Assembly: GCA_021849435.1 (NCBI GenBank)
Contig: JAJZSX010000079.1
Coordinates: 3,225 to 8,855 of the forward strand
Origin: Actinomycetes bacterium
Lineage (GTDB): Bacteria; Actinomycetota; Acidimicrobiia; Acidimicrobiales; RAAP-2
Direction: 5' to 3'
DNA: 5,631 nucleotides
The translations under genes were made by a program, and so were the position numbers. Positions 5,604-5,631 of the stretch are shown piece by piece. The notes under the pieces are model-generated. The model worked only from the letters and a program-made list of their open reading frames with translations. It made no database searches and had not been told where the DNA came from. How positions within the stretch are numbered: position 1 is the first letter of the stretch; each line of letters begins with the position of its first letter.

Positions 5604-5631
5604 CTTTTAGCTCGATGTGGATCTCCCAGAT

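Noticed and set aside
5604..5631. Possible terminator after the binding-protein gene
   Set aside because: The CTTTTAG run has no preceding stem and only 28 bases are available. The operon may continue beyond the window.

Overview
This window is a carbohydrate-uptake locus from a GC-rich bacterium. By eye the coding DNA is roughly 60-65 % G+C with strong third-position G/C bias. The compact operon, the GTG start and the alanine-rich signal peptide would fit an actinomycete such as a member of Acidimicrobiia, but no taxonomic marker is present and this assignment is a guess.

Layout. Positions 1-579 (minus strand) hold the first 193 codons of an enolase-superfamily enzyme of the mandelate racemase/muconate lactonizing type. 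The gene runs off the left edge. A 274-bp divergent promoter region (580-853) follows. It carries a 17-bp direct repeat (15/17 identical), several GTATCG half-sites and a perfect 14-bp palindrome, which look like binding sites of an unseen local regulator. On the plus strand, 854-5603 is a complete CUT2-type (ribose/rhamnose/AI-2-like) ABC importer. It comprises a double-domain ATPase (854-2434), two different BPD_transp_2 permeases (2431-3498 and 3491-4492) and a periplasmic-type binding protein (4575-5603). The first three genes overlap by 4 and 8 nt. The binding-protein gene is set off by 82 nt containing an 11-bp stem-loop. The last 28 bases (5604-5631) show no terminator or gene.

How the parts work together. 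The binding protein captures a small polyol, sugar or furanone-like ligand outside the membrane, the two permeases form the channel, and the tandem ATPase drives import. The divergent enolase-family enzyme probably acts on the imported compound or a sugar acid derived from it. Gene order (ATPase-permease-permease-binding protein), protein lengths and part of the ligand pocket resemble lsrACDB of the autoinducer-2 system. Other motifs look more like rhamnose-binding RhaS, and no lsrK/F/G-type gene is present, so the ligand is unresolved. No regulator gene, RNA gene, mobile element or CRISPR array is visible.
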